A stretch of 64,000 bases of DNA from an uncultured Lachnospiraceae bacterium (lineage in GTDB: Bacteria; Bacillota; Clostridia; Lachnospirales; Lachnospiraceae): NCBI GenBank assembly GCA_900315055.1, contig OMXP01000003.1, positions 21,788 through 85,787 on the forward strand. Direction: 5' to 3'. The position numbers and the translations under genes are program-made. Below, one piece after another: positions 15,122 to 24,030 of the stretch. The number at the start of each line of letters is the position of its first letter. The stretch's first letter is position 1. The notes under the pieces were generated by a model. The model searched no databases. It had not been told where the DNA came from and saw nothing but the letters and a program-made list of their open reading frames with translations.

Positions 15122-17140
15122 ATGGACAAGACACCACTTGAGTGGAAGAAGCTGTACGACAGTGCAGACTTCCGGAAAAACTGCACGTTTGAGGGAGAAC
15201 TGGGACCGGTCTGCGGGAAAACGGGGACAAGGCTTTCTCTCTGGAGTCCGGTATCGGACACCTGCACGCTCAGGCTCTACCGGGACGGGGAGAGGGACAC
15301 GGCACCTTTTGCCACGTTTCCGATGACAAAGAACGGGCAGGGCGTCTTTGTCTTTGAGACAAGGGAAAATCTCGACGGGACCTTTTATGACTTTCTGCTG
15401 ACAAGAGACGGAGAGGAGATTGTATCCGGCGATCCGTACGCGGTGGCCTGCGGGGCGAATTCCGTGCGGTGCGAGATCGTGGATCTTGAGACGACGAATC
15501 CTTCCGGGTGGAAGAGCGACAGGGCTCCGGCGCATCAGACAGAGACCATCATCTGGGAGACCCATGTGAGGGACTTCTCGTTTGACAGGAGCGGCGGTTT
15601 TCCGGAGAACACGCGGGGAAAGTTTGCAGCCTTTGCGGAGCACGGGACAAAGGTGCAGAACTCGTCTTCGTCTGCTTCAACCGGGATCGACTATCTCTCT
15701 CAGCTTGGCATCACCCACGTGCAGCTGATGCCGGTGTTCGACTATGCGACCGTCGACGAGACGGGGAAGGACCCGGCACTCGAGTACAACTGGGGCTATG
15801 ATCCCGTTTACTACAACGTGCCCGAGGGGTCCTATTCGAGCAACCCTGCCGACGGAAAGGCGAGGATCCGGGAGCTGAAGGAGGCGATTGCCTCCCTGCA
15901 TGAGGCGGGGCTTCGGGTCATCATGGACGTCGTCTACAACCATACCTTTGACCTGAACAACGCGATGCAGCAGAGCATGCCGGACTATTACTTCCGTGTC
16001 ACGAAAGAGGGACAGTACGCCAACGGCTCCGGTTGCGGAAATGATGCCGCCTCCGAGCGGGAGATGGTGGGAAAGTTCATTCTCGACTCGGTGCTGTACT
16101 GGGCAAGGGAATATCACTTCGACGGCTTCCGTTTTGATCTCATGGGACTTCTTCCGGTGGGACTGATGAACCGGATTCAGAGAAGTCTCGACAGGGTCTA
16201 CGGAAAGGGCGAGAAGCTGGTTCTCGGAGAGCCCTGGGCCGCGGGGCCGTCGGCGCCGTCCCGCAGGGTAAAGCTTGCCGCAAAGGCAAACTTTGGCGGC
16301 ATGGACCGGAAGATCGCGATGTTCTGCGACAACACCCGCAACATGGTCGCGGGAAGCCCTTTCGATGACAAGGATCACGGAATCGTCGCCCATACGGTCT
16401 CCTGCCATGCCTACCGGCAGGCCCTTGATGACTGGGAGGACGCGCCGGACCTTCCGGTCTCTTCTCCGGCACAGCTCGTGAGCTATGCAAGCTGCCACGA
16501 CAACTACACCCTGATCGACAACATCGCCCGGGGAACGAAGGATCCTGCAGAGCAGCTGCGGCGGGCCCGTCTTGCCCCCTGCATCTACATGACCTGCCCC
16601 GGGATTGCGTTCCTGCTCTCCGGCGAGGAGTTCCTTCGCTCGAAGGGCGGAGATGGCAACTCTTACCGTTCCCCTTCTTCCGTGAATGCCATCCGCTGGG
16701 ATCAGATGGAGCAGAATGCTTCAATGGTGACGCTCTACAAAGAGCTGTTTACGCTCCGGAAAAAATGCCCTGCCTTCTTCGGAAAGGGGAGCAGGAGGCG
16801 TGTGCTTTCGGCAGATGTCACGGACCGGACGCTTCTTGCAAGGCTCGACAATGCCTACCGTTCCTCTGACATGCCGGAGGGGTATCTCGGGAACTTTGAC
16901 GCGGAACAGCTGCGGGAGGCGAAAGCCTTTGCCGGAAAGTACCCGGAGCTTCTCATTCTCCTCAACACCGACGAAAAGACACACAGCTTTACCCTGCCGG
17001 AGGGGGCCCATCACCTGCTCTTTACGAACCTTTCGGGAAGCACGGATCCGGAGAAGGTATCCGGCGACAGTGCCGTACCGGTCGACCCCTGCGGCTTCCT
17101 GGTGTACGGACGGGTAAGCAATGATAGCAAATCAGAATAA
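15122..17140 (+). CDS. pulA: type I pullulanase (debranching enzyme), intracellular
   Basis: A 672-residue GH13 enzyme that hydrolyses alpha-1,6 branches of pullulan, glycogen or limit dextrins. It starts with a CBM48-like beta domain (about 25-125) and has the pullulanase signature YNWGYDP (about 221). The four GH13 regions are visible: DVVYNHT (268), GFRFDL with the nucleophile Asp (334), LGEPW with the acid Glu (368) and SCHDN (458). No signal peptide, so it works in the cytoplasm, probably with the glycogen phosphorylase at 30.2 kb. An upstream in-frame start at 15068 has no ribosome binding site; AGGGGG lies before 15122. Confidence 0.93.
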   Translation: MDKTPLEWKKLYDSADFRKNCTFEGELGPVCGKTGTRLSLWSPVSDTCTLRLYRDGERDTAPFATFPMTKNGQGVFVFETRENLDGTFYDFLLTRDGEEIVSGDPYAVACGANSVRCEIVDLETTNPSGWKSDRAPAHQTETIIWETHVRDFSFDRSGGFPENTRGKFAAFAEHGTKVQNSSSSASTGIDYLSQLGITHVQLMPVFDYATVDETGKDPALEYNWGYDPVYYNVPEGSYSSNPADGKARIRELKEAIASLHEAGLRVIMDVVYNHTFDLNNAMQQSMPDYYFRVTKEGQYANGSGCGNDAASEREMVGKFILDSVLYWAREYHFDGFRFDLMGLLPVGLMNRIQRSLDRVYGKGEKLVLGEPWAAGPSAPSRRVKLAAKANFGGMDRKIAMFCDNTRNMVAGSPFDDKDHGIVAHTVSCHAYRQALDDWEDAPDLPVSSPAQLVSYASCHDNYTLIDNIARGTKDPAEQLRRARLAPCIYMTCPGIAFLLSGEEFLRSKGGDGNSYRSPSSVNAIRWDQMEQNASMVTLYKELFTLRKKCPAFFGKGSRRRVLSADVTDRTLLARLDNAYRSSDMPEGYLGNFDAEQLREAKAFAGKYPELLILLNTDEKTHSFTLPEGAHHLLFTNLSGSTDPEKVSGDSAVPVDPCGFLVYGRVSNDSKSE

Positions 17141-17181
17141 TTAACAGGTAAATATATCCAAACATTTGGTACATCTGCCGA

Positions 17182-17211
17182 TTGTGACAGGCACCGGCCC
17201 GATGCTAGAAT
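17182..17211 (+). promoter_or_regulatory. candidate promoter of the aminotransferase operon
   Basis: TTGTGA at 17182-17187, an 18-base spacer and TAGAAT at 17206-17211, with TG one base before the -10 as in extended -10 promoters. Transcription would begin near 17218 and run into the attenuator leader. Confidence 0.5.
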
Positions 17212-17251
17212 ACAGCCATCAGCAGTACCAAGAAGCCTGAAAGGGCCGATA

Positions 17252-17404
17252 ATACAAACGAACAGACAAAGGCGTTTGTATGGATCTCGAACAGAATCCA
17301 TGCAGACGCCTTTTTTGGTTCCTTTGGCACGGTGCCGCCGAAAAAAGCATATGATACCCTCCCTGGCACCGGATCCACCAAAGGACCCGGTGTTTTCTAT
17401 TTTC
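17252..17404 (+). promoter_or_regulatory. leader RNA with two tandem terminator/antiterminator pairs
   Basis: Terminator 1: GGCGTTTGTATGGAT (17271-17285) pairs with ATCCATGCAGACGCC (17296-17310), followed by TTTTTT. A competing helix joins ATACAAACG (17252-17260) with CGTTTGTAT (17273-17281). Terminator 2: CACCGG-A-TCC (17367-17376) pairs with GGA-C-CCGGTG (17383-17392), followed by TTTTCTATTTT; its competitor joins CGGTGCC (17330-17336) with GGCACCG (17365-17371). The octamer CGAACAGA occurs at 17259-17266 and again in the loop of terminator 1 at 17288-17295. This is the structure of a transcription-attenuating riboswitch or protein-bound leader; I do not recognise the class. Confidence 0.7.
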
Positions 17405-17419
17405 ACAAGGAGGCAGGTT

Positions 17420-18562
17420 ATGACAAGAATGACAGAAAGTACGTACGATGGCATGAGGCAGGAAACGGGTATCCCGGATCTTACCGGGATCCTGAGTGAT
17501 GATCTTCGAAACAAACCTGCCTCGAAGCGGGAGGCGAGACAGAAGGGCTGCCCCGACTACCGGGGACTCCTGCACATGGGGCTTAACGAGAATGCCTTCG
17601 GCATGGCGCCCTCGGCAAAGAAGGCGGCGATCGATGCCGCGATGAAGGGCAACTACTACGAGGATTTCATGAGCCGGGATCTGAAGAAGCAGATCGCGGA
17701 GACGCTCCACGTAAATCCCGAAGGGATCATGACCGGCGCGGGGTCCTCACCGCTCATCGAGTACCTGGGGCAGGCATTTTTAAATCCCGGCGATGAGGTG
17801 CTCATGTGCCGCACGTTCTACGCCTTCGTCGACATGGCCCAGATGCGAAGCGCAAAGGAGGTCATCGTCCCGCTGACGAAAGACTATCGCTACAACCTGC
17901 CCGGCATGCTCTCCGCGGTGACGGAAAAGACAAAGATGGCGGTCATCACAAATCCGAACAACCCCACCGGTCAGTACGTCTCCTACGACGAGATCCGGAA
18001 CTTCATCGAGGCCCTTCCGAAGAACATCGTGGTGGTTGTCGATGAGGCCTACATTCAGTTTGCGACAGCACCGGACTGCAGAACGGTCCTGCCTCTCATT
18101 GACGAGTTCCCGGACCATCCGATCATCGTTCTCCGGACGTTCTCGAAGTACTACGGCATGGCGGGGCTGCGCGCAGGATTCCTCGTGACACAGCCCGCGA
18201 TTCTCGACTGGCTCGATGCGGTCTCCGAGTCGGAGACATCCCTCACTGCCCAGGCGGCAGCCGAGGCGGCTCTGAAAGAGCAGGACTACTACAGGGACTG
18301 CAAGAGAAAGATCGTCGAGGGCATCGACTACATCACAAGAGAACTCACGGCTCTCGGGTGTGACGTATTCCCGACCCAGACCAACTTCATCATGTTCGAC
18401 CCGCACGAGGATCCGCAGGTGATCCGGCAGAAGCTCATCGAGCGGGGAATCCTCATTGCAACACCGATGTTCTGCCGCGTCACCGTGGGAACCATGGACG
18501 ACAACCGGGCCTTCATCGCCTGCATGAAGGACATCCTGAAGGAACTGCGGAAGGCGGCATGA
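17420..18562 (+). CDS. class I/II PLP-dependent aminotransferase, HisC-like
   Basis: A 380-residue aminotransferase of the histidinol-phosphate aminotransferase subgroup. Seen: GLNENAFGMAPSAKKA near the start, NPNNPTGQYVS (about 177-187), VVDEAYIQF with the PLP-pairing Asp, and RTFSKYYGMAGLRAG with the Schiff-base Lys at about 241-242. No other his gene is nearby; the next genes form an amino acid degradation set, so it more likely transaminates an amino acid in that pathway. An in-frame start at 17276 is too far upstream; AAGGAGG at 17407-17413 fixes 17420. The gene is preceded by the tandem attenuator leader. Confidence 0.88.
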   Translation: MTRMTESTYDGMRQETGIPDLTGILSDDLRNKPASKREARQKGCPDYRGLLHMGLNENAFGMAPSAKKAAIDAAMKGNYYEDFMSRDLKKQIAETLHVNPEGIMTGAGSSPLIEYLGQAFLNPGDEVLMCRTFYAFVDMAQMRSAKEVIVPLTKDYRYNLPGMLSAVTEKTKMAVITNPNNPTGQYVSYDEIRNFIEALPKNIVVVVDEAYIQFATAPDCRTVLPLIDEFPDHPIIVLRTFSKYYGMAGLRAGFLVTQPAILDWLDAVSESETSLTAQAAAEAALKEQDYYRDCKRKIVEGIDYITRELTALGCDVFPTQTNFIMFDPHEDPQVIRQKLIERGILIATPMFCRVTVGTMDDNRAFIACMKDILKELRKAA

Positions 18563-18563
18563 G

Positions 18564-20207
18564 ATGATTGACGAGGAAGTACGAACCCTGACAAAGCAGC
18601 TGGTCAGGATCCAGAGCATCAACAACACGAGCGGTGAGAAGGACATCGCGGACTTTATCGAGGGCTGGTTTCGAAAGCTCCCCTATCTTCAGAAACACCC
18701 CGAAAACCTGATCATCGCTCCGATCCCGGGCGACCCGCTGGGACGAAAGAGCGTCCTGGCACTCCTTGCGGGGGAAAAGGACGACAACAACAGGACCGTC
18801 CTTCTGCACGGACATATCGACACCGTGGGACTTGAGGGCTACAACGAGCTTGCCCCCTATGCCTGCGATCCCGATGCGCTTGCAGTGCACCTTGCGGACG
18901 CGGATCTTCCGGACGAGGTCCGGAAGGACCTGGAAAGCGGAGACTTCCTCTTCGGACGGGGCTCCTGCGACATGAAGTCCGGAGATGCGGTATTCATGGT
19001 CCTCTTTGAGAGATTTGCAGAGCACCCGGAGGAGTTCTCCGGAAATCTCGTTGTCATGTTCAATCCCGTCGAGGAAAACATGCACACCGGGATCATCACG
19101 GCACTGCCGGCACTGGCAGACCTCAAGAAATCCCGCGGCCTTGACTTTGTCTGTGCCCTGAACAATGACTTCACCGCGCCCCTCTATCCCGGGGATCCGA
19201 TGAAGACGATCTACACTGGCATCGGCGGAAAGGTTCTTCCCTGCTTCTACATCCAGGGGAAGGAAACCCATGTCGGACAGTGCTTTGAGGGCGTCGATGC
19301 GGCCATGCTGGCGGCAGCCCTGACGCTCCGCATTCAGCTCTCGATGGACTTTGCGGACAGCTATGAGGGCGAGACCTGCTATCCGCCGAGTGTCCTGAAG
19401 ATGAAGGACCTGAAGACCTGGTACAACGTGCAGACGATCAAGGAGGCCTTTGTCTACTTCAACGTCTTTGTCCACAACGCACCGATGGATCAGATCACAA
19501 AGCGGCTTCTTGCCTGCGCCGAGGATGCGTTCCGGGAGGTCATTGACCGGATCAACAAAGAAGAGGAGCGCTTCTGCGGCCTTTCCGGCGAGGAGTTCCA
19601 TGCGGTCACATATGAGCCCCTGGTCCTGACCTATGAGGAGCTGAAAAAGAAGGCAGAGGAGAAGGCGGGGAAGGAGAAGGTGGAGACAGAGCTCTCCGCC
19701 CTCGTAAAGGAGAAACAGGCAATGGGCACCGATGCAAGAGAGGTCGGCATCGCCCTCGTCCGGCGCCTTCTTCAGATCTCCGGGATCAACCGCCCGGCGA
19801 TCGTCCTCTACTTTGCACCGCCCTACTGCCCGCACTCGACCCTGAAGGAGGACGAGAAGGACCTTCTTGCGATTCTGAAGGAAGCAGCGGAAGAGGAGAC
19901 GAAGACTTCCGGAACCGCGTACCGGTTCCTGCACTTCTATCCGTCTCTTTCCGACAGCAGCTACCTGAAGATCGATGATGACGATGCCTCAATCCACGCG
20001 CTCACGGACAACTTCCCGGCCTTTGAGACGCTCTATCCTCTGCCGGTCGACAGGATCCGGGAACTGTCGATTCCTGCGGTGAACATCGGGTGCTTCGGCG
20101 CGGACTGCCACAAGTGGACGGAGCGCGTCAACATGCCCTACACCTTCGGCGTGCTGCCGCATCTTGAAAAGACCATGATCACAAAACTTCTGGAAAGGAG
20201 ATCCTGA
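18564..20207 (+). CDS. M20 family metallohydrolase, RocB-like
   Basis: A 547-residue zinc amidohydrolase of the M20/M25/M40 family in the long form of RocB, the arginine-utilisation protein of Bacillus. Metal ligands and catalytic residues can be followed: HGHIDT (about 81-86), DMKSG (about 136-140), EEN with the general base Glu (about 170), and the late His in GADCHKWTERVN (about 516). It likely cleaves an amide or acyl group from an amino acid derivative. It begins one base after the aminotransferase and its stop overlaps the ATG of the next gene (TGATG), so the three enzymes form one operon. Confidence 0.85.
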   Translation: MIDEEVRTLTKQLVRIQSINNTSGEKDIADFIEGWFRKLPYLQKHPENLIIAPIPGDPLGRKSVLALLAGEKDDNNRTVLLHGHIDTVGLEGYNELAPYACDPDALAVHLADADLPDEVRKDLESGDFLFGRGSCDMKSGDAVFMVLFERFAEHPEEFSGNLVVMFNPVEENMHTGIITALPALADLKKSRGLDFVCALNNDFTAPLYPGDPMKTIYTGIGGKVLPCFYIQGKETHVGQCFEGVDAAMLAAALTLRIQLSMDFADSYEGETCYPPSVLKMKDLKTWYNVQTIKEAFVYFNVFVHNAPMDQITKRLLACAEDAFREVIDRINKEEERFCGLSGEEFHAVTYEPLVLTYEELKKKAEEKAGKEKVETELSALVKEKQAMGTDAREVGIALVRRLLQISGINRPAIVLYFAPPYCPHSTLKEDEKDLLAILKEAAEEETKTSGTAYRFLHFYPSLSDSSYLKIDDDDASIHALTDNFPAFETLYPLPVDRIRELSIPAVNIGCFGADCHKWTERVNMPYTFGVLPHLEKTMITKLLERRS

Positions 20208-21226
20208 TGGCAACGCTGCAGATGTACATGGACCAAAGCAGGATCGACAACACCTTTACTTCCGACGTCTATTCGGAGGTCTGGGGAAGAGATCTGTTTG
20301 TCGACAACTCAGTGGGAAGAATCCGGAAGATCCTCGTCCACTGCCCGGGAGAGGAACTGAACCAGCTCAAAGACGGCGCCTTTGAGGAGGAGGCAGGGGC
20401 CAGAATCCTCAAGGACCCCAAGGGGAGGATTCGCAACTACTGGAAGGACGAGAAGCTTCCCGACCTTCCGAAGATGCAGGAGCAGCATCACGTCCTGACG
20501 AAGATCCTTACAGATGCGGGCATTGAGGTGCTCTCCTTTACGGACCCCACGGGCTACTGGACGAATCTGACCTACACGAGAGACATCGCCCTCATGACGC
20601 CGAAGGGCGTCATTCTGAACCGCTTTGCGATGTACTTCCATCAGGGAGAGACCCGTCTTGCCCAGCGCTTCTTTGCGGGGCAGGACATCCCGATTGTCGG
20701 CGCGATTCAGGGTACCGGAACGATGGAGGGCGGGAGCTTCTCCATGCTCGATGCCCACACCGCCGTGGTCGGACGGTCTGTCCGGATCAACGACGAGGGC
20801 ATCGCACAGCTGAGGAGCCTCCTCTCGTATCAGGGAATTGACCTTATCGTGGTTGACATCCCGGCCTACTACATCCACCTCGACGAGACCTTTGTGCCGG
20901 TGGACAGGGACAAGGTCCTTGCGAGCACGTTCATCCTGCCGTTCTGGTTCTTAAAGCTCCTGAAGGACCGTGGGTATCAGATCATCGAGTGCGACCGGGA
21001 CGATCCCATGATGACGAACAACTGCATTGCCATCGCACCGGGGAAGGTCCTGCTCTCCGATCAGGGCGTCAGGACGCGGAAAAATCTCGAGAAGGCAGGC
21101 GTTGAGGTGATCCCGGTTCCCTACACCGAGATCTTCAAGCTCGGCGGCGGCATTCACTGCTCGACCCTGCCGCTTCTTCGCGATCACGTCGACATGGTCG
21201 GTGATCCGGGGCCCTTTAAGGCTTGA
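20207..21226 (+). CDS. arginine deiminase / amidinotransferase superfamily protein
   Basis: A 339-residue member of the guanidine-modifying superfamily (arginine deiminase, dimethylarginine dimethylaminohydrolase, amidinotransferase). The catalytic set is visible: NLTYTRDIALMTPKG with the substrate-binding Asp region, GTGTMEGGS, the His of IHLDETF at 224, and the nucleophile Cys of GGGIHCSTLPL at 318. It would hydrolyse the guanidino group of arginine or an analogue to a ureido product. The shorter length compared with classical ArcA (about 400) fits the DDAH-like or citrulline-type branches. The preceding RocB-like enzyme and aminotransferase, and the following amino acid importer, fit a guanidino-amino-acid pathway. 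Confidence 0.85.
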   Translation: MATLQMYMDQSRIDNTFTSDVYSEVWGRDLFVDNSVGRIRKILVHCPGEELNQLKDGAFEEEAGARILKDPKGRIRNYWKDEKLPDLPKMQEQHHVLTKILTDAGIEVLSFTDPTGYWTNLTYTRDIALMTPKGVILNRFAMYFHQGETRLAQRFFAGQDIPIVGAIQGTGTMEGGSFSMLDAHTAVVGRSVRINDEGIAQLRSLLSYQGIDLIVVDIPAYYIHLDETFVPVDRDKVLASTFILPFWFLKLLKDRGYQIIECDRDDPMMTNNCIAIAPGKVLLSDQGVRTRKNLEKAGVEVIPVPYTEIFKLGGGIHCSTLPLLRDHVDMVGDPGPFKA

Positions 21227-21282
21227 TTTTTCAGGCAGGAGAGACCTGAAAACGGATTTTCTGAGGAAAATTCGAGCCGTAC

Positions 21283-21311
21283 TTGACAAATATTAAGACA
21301 CGTATTAGAGT
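21283..21311 (+). promoter_or_regulatory. promoter of the amino acid ABC transporter genes
   Basis: TTGACA at 21283-21288, a 17-base spacer and TAGAGT at 21306-21311. Start of transcription would lie near 21318, about 26 bases before the leader terminator. Confidence 0.7.
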
Positions 21312-21343
21312 ATACACAAATACAATTTCTTTTCGTTCGCAGA

Positions 21344-21377
21344 GACGCGTTGGGAATTCTCCCGGCGCGTCTTTTTT
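21344..21377 (+). terminator. leader terminator before the substrate-binding protein gene
   Basis: GACGCGTTGGGA (21344-21355) pairs with TCCCGGCGCGTC (21360-21371), two G-U pairs, tetraloop ATTC, then TTTTTT. It lies between the promoter and the gene it serves, so it either attenuates the transporter or ends leftover read-through from the enzyme operon. No competing helix was found. Confidence 0.85.
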
Positions 21378-21414
21378 GTTGCCAACTGCATCAAAGATGC
21401 AAAAGGAGGAGAAG

Positions 21415-22350
21415 ATGAAAAAGAAGATCACAGCAGTGGTACTTGCAGCGGCATTCGCAGCGAGTCTGATGACGGGCTGCGGCTCGAGCAGTTCGAGCTC
21501 TAGCAGCGCATCAAGCGCGGCGACAACGGCAGACACCACGGCAGCAACGGCGGAGACCTCGGCCGCAGCGGAGACCACCACCGCAGCAGCGGAGGAAACC
21601 ACCACGGCAGCAACGGATACTGCCTCGACCGGATCCATTCCGACGCTTGAGGACGGCGTCCTGAACGTCGGCGTCGAGATCGGCTATCCTCCCATGGAGT
21701 ACTTCGACGAAGACGGCTCGACCATGATCGGCTTTGATATCGAGATGGCAACGGCTCTTGCCAAGGATCTCGGCCTTGAGGTGAAGTTCAACGACACCGC
21801 ATGGGACGGCATCTTCGCCGGCGTTGACACCGACAAGTACGATGTCGTCATCTCCTGCGTCTCCTACACGGACGACCGCAATGATGCCTACTGCCTGACC
21901 AAGCCCTACATCGAGAACGCACCGGTTCTCGTCGTTCCCAATGACTCCGACATCACCGATGTCTCCGAGCTCTCCGGAAAGAGCGTCGGCGTGCAGATGG
22001 AGACCACCGCAGACTACCTGATGCAGGATCAGCAGAGTTCCGGCGTGGATCTTGACCTGCACCAGTATGAGAAGGTCATGGAGTGCTTCAGCGACCTGCT
22101 TGCCGGCCGTCTCGATGCGGTCTGCACCGACTCCGTCGTCGCCTCCTACTACCTCGGCGATGCCGCCAAGGATTACAAGACCGTCTGGACGTCTCCCACC
22201 AAGGAGCCCATCGTCATGTGCCTGAAGAAGGGCAACGACGAGCTGGCAAAGGATCTTGAGGGTGCCCTCGATGACCTTCGCGCAGACGGCACGATGGACG
22301 AAATCGCAACCAAGTACTTCGGAACGACGGACGTCCTTCCTCAGGAATAA
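21415..22350 (+). CDS. amino acid ABC transporter substrate-binding lipoprotein
   Basis: A 311-residue lipoprotein. The signal peptide ends with the lipobox LMTGC, so Cys22 should be lipidated and anchored outside the membrane. A linker rich in Ser, Thr, Ala and Glu (about 23-70) leads to a type 3 solute-binding domain; VGVEIGYPPMEYFDEDGS and GFDIEMATALAKDLG are typical of polar amino acid binders. An earlier in-frame start lies within the promoter and is rejected; AGGAGG supports the ATG at 21415. With the next two genes it makes a complete importer, probably for the amino acid handled by the upstream enzymes. Confidence 0.92.
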   Translation: MKKKITAVVLAAAFAASLMTGCGSSSSSSSSASSAATTADTTAATAETSAAAETTTAAAEETTTAATDTASTGSIPTLEDGVLNVGVEIGYPPMEYFDEDGSTMIGFDIEMATALAKDLGLEVKFNDTAWDGIFAGVDTDKYDVVISCVSYTDDRNDAYCLTKPYIENAPVLVVPNDSDITDVSELSGKSVGVQMETTADYLMQDQQSSGVDLDLHQYEKVMECFSDLLAGRLDAVCTDSVVASYYLGDAAKDYKTVWTSPTKEPIVMCLKKGNDELAKDLEGALDDLRADGTMDEIATKYFGTTDVLPQE

Positions 22351-22377
22351 CGAACCGGAGTTTGCCAGGAGAATATC

Positions 22378-23025
22378 ATGCAGAAAGTATTGCTATGGAT
22401 CCCGCAGCTGCTGGGCGGCGCACGTAACACCATCATCATCACGATCATCTCGGTCGGTATCGGAATCGTGCTCTCGCTGTTCCTTGCGCTCGGCAAGATG
22501 TCGAAGCACAAGCTGATCAGCAAGCCCTGTTCCGCCTATATCTTTTTCTTCCGTGGCACACCGCTCCTGATGCAGATCTACTTCATCTACTACGGCCTGC
22601 CCCAGATCAATCCGGCCCTGACGATCAAGAGTGCGTTCAACGCGGCACTGCTTGCCTTTACGCTGAATACGGCGGCGTACCTGGCGGAGGATATCCGCGC
22701 AGGCGTGCAGTCCATTGACGCCGGACAGTTCGAGGCGGCAAGGACCCTCGGCATGAGCTACTGGCAGATGATGCGGCTGGTCATCATACCGCAGACCATC
22801 CGCCGGGTGATTCCGCCGGTCGGCAATGAATTCATCATGGCCCTCAAGGATGTGTCCCTGGTCTCCATCATCGGTCTCTCCGACCTCACCAAGGTGACCC
22901 GTCAGATCTCGTCCTCGCAGGCGACCGCCATGGTCTACATCCCCGCGATGATCATCTATCTCATCATCACGGCGGTGTTCACCGCGATCTTCCGGCAGGT
23001 CGAGAAGAAGAACTCGGCTTACTGA
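22378..23025 (+). CDS. amino acid ABC transporter permease
   Basis: A 215-residue membrane protein of the HisM/GlnP type, with about five hydrophobic helices. [20 protein letters not shown] is the family-typical early motif, and [20 protein letters not shown] contains the EAA loop that docks on the ATPase. The ATG follows AGGAG by a normal distance, 27 bases after the binding protein gene. Confidence 0.93.
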   Translation: MQKVLLWIPQLLGGARNTIIITIISVGIGIVLSLFLALGKMSKHKLISKPCSAYIFFFRGTPLLMQIYFIYYGLPQINPALTIKSAFNAALLAFTLNTAAYLAEDIRAGVQSIDAGQFEAARTLGMSYWQMMRLVIIPQTIRRVIPPVGNEFIMALKDVSLVSIIGLSDLTKVTRQISSSQATAMVYIPAMIIYLIITAVFTAIFRQVEKKNSAY

Positions 23026-23045
23026 CAGGCAGGAAGGAAGAAGAC

Positions 23046-23804
23046 ATGTCGATCATTCGAACGGAAAACTTATGCAAGAACTTCGGCGAGCTGCACGTGC
23101 TGAAAGGTGTAAACCTCACCGTGGAAAAGGGAGAAGTGGTTGTCATCATCGGCGCATCGGGCGGCGGCAAGTCGACGTTCCTGCGCTCCCTCAACAACCT
23201 GGAGACGATCACGGCAGGCTCGATCTACTTTGAGGACAAGCTCTTTGTAAGGGCTGAGAACGGCAAGGTCCTCGAGGAGATGCCGAAGAAGGAGAAGAAG
23301 GAAGCCCTCCTGAAGATGGGAATGGTGTTCCAGCGCTTCAATCTCTTCCCGAACATGACGGTAAAGGACAATGTCATGTCGGCGCCGGTCCACGTGAAGA
23401 AGATCCCGAAGGCACAGGCCGAGGAAACGGCGATGGAACTGTTGAAGCGCGTCGGTCTTGCCGATAAGGCAGACGAGTATCCGTCCCGTCTCTCCGGCGG
23501 ACAGCAGCAGAGAGTCGCGATCGCAAGAAGCCTTGCGATGAGCCCCGACATCATGCTCTTTGATGAGCCGACCAGTGCCCTGGACCCCGAGCTTGTGGGC
23601 GAGGTGCTGAACGTCATGAAGGGTCTTGCAAAGGACGGCATGACGATGATCTGCGTCACCCATGAGATGGGCTTTGCCCGTGAGGTCGCCGACAAGGTGG
23701 TGTTCATGGGCGAGGGAAAGATTCTCGAGGAAGGTGCTCCGGATGAGATCTTCAATCATCCGAAGACAAAGCAGGCACAGCAGTTCCTCGGAAGCATCTT
23801 GTAA
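23046..23804 (+). CDS. amino acid ABC transporter ATP-binding protein
   Basis: A 252-residue ABC ATPase of the GlnQ/HisP type. GASGGGKST is the Walker A loop (a Gly in place of the usual Cys of SGCGKST), [17 protein letters not shown] the signature, and [14 protein letters not shown] the Walker B strand. The C-terminal part ([17 protein letters not shown]) is typical of polar amino acid importers. It is the last gene of the transporter and is followed by a terminator at 23888. Confidence 0.94.
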   Translation: MSIIRTENLCKNFGELHVLKGVNLTVEKGEVVVIIGASGGGKSTFLRSLNNLETITAGSIYFEDKLFVRAENGKVLEEMPKKEKKEALLKMGMVFQRFNLFPNMTVKDNVMSAPVHVKKIPKAQAEETAMELLKRVGLADKADEYPSRLSGGQQQRVAIARSLAMSPDIMLFDEPTSALDPELVGEVLNVMKGLAKDGMTMICVTHEMGFAREVADKVVFMGEGKILEEGAPDEIFNHPKTKQAQQFLGSIL

Positions 23805-23887
23805 GTTACAGCCGCGGCGGAGTCAGCCCGCGCGGAGAAACCTGATTGCCATTTGCGAGAAACCTCCTGAAAAATCATCTCGCAGCA

Positions 23888-23921
23888 AAAGCCGCAGGAT
23901 TTGCCCCCTGCGGCTTTCTGC
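23888..23921 (+). terminator. terminator after the ABC transporter
   Basis: AAAGCCGCAGG (23888-23898) pairs with CCTGCGGCTTT (23907-23917), followed by a broken T tract (CTGCTGTTC). Confidence 0.75.
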
Positions 23922-23985
23922 TGTTCGAAGAACAGTATGCTGTTCAAAAAATCTGGAGAAACCAGATCTGAGAATCGGAGCATGA

Positions 23986-24019
23986 AAAAAAGAGCCGCGG
24001 CACCCGCGACTCTTTTTTG
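23986..24019. terminator. bidirectional terminator before the convergent TetR gene
   Basis: A run of A followed by AGAG-C-CGCGG, loop CAC, CCGCG-A-CTCTTTTTT. It is nearly symmetric and so can stop transcription from both strands, just before the 3' end of the TetR-type gene. Confidence 0.85.
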
Positions 24020-24030
24020 CTGACTTGTAT

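Noticed and set aside
17320..17404. T-box leader before the aminotransferase gene
   Set aside because: TGGCACC at 17364-17370 resembles part of the T-box core, but it lies in the 5' arm of the terminator and the rest of the 14-base consensus and the specifier stem were not found.
17420..18562. hisC of histidine biosynthesis
   Set aside because: Although the sequence type is HisC-like, no other histidine gene is nearby and the operon is catabolic, so no symbol is given.
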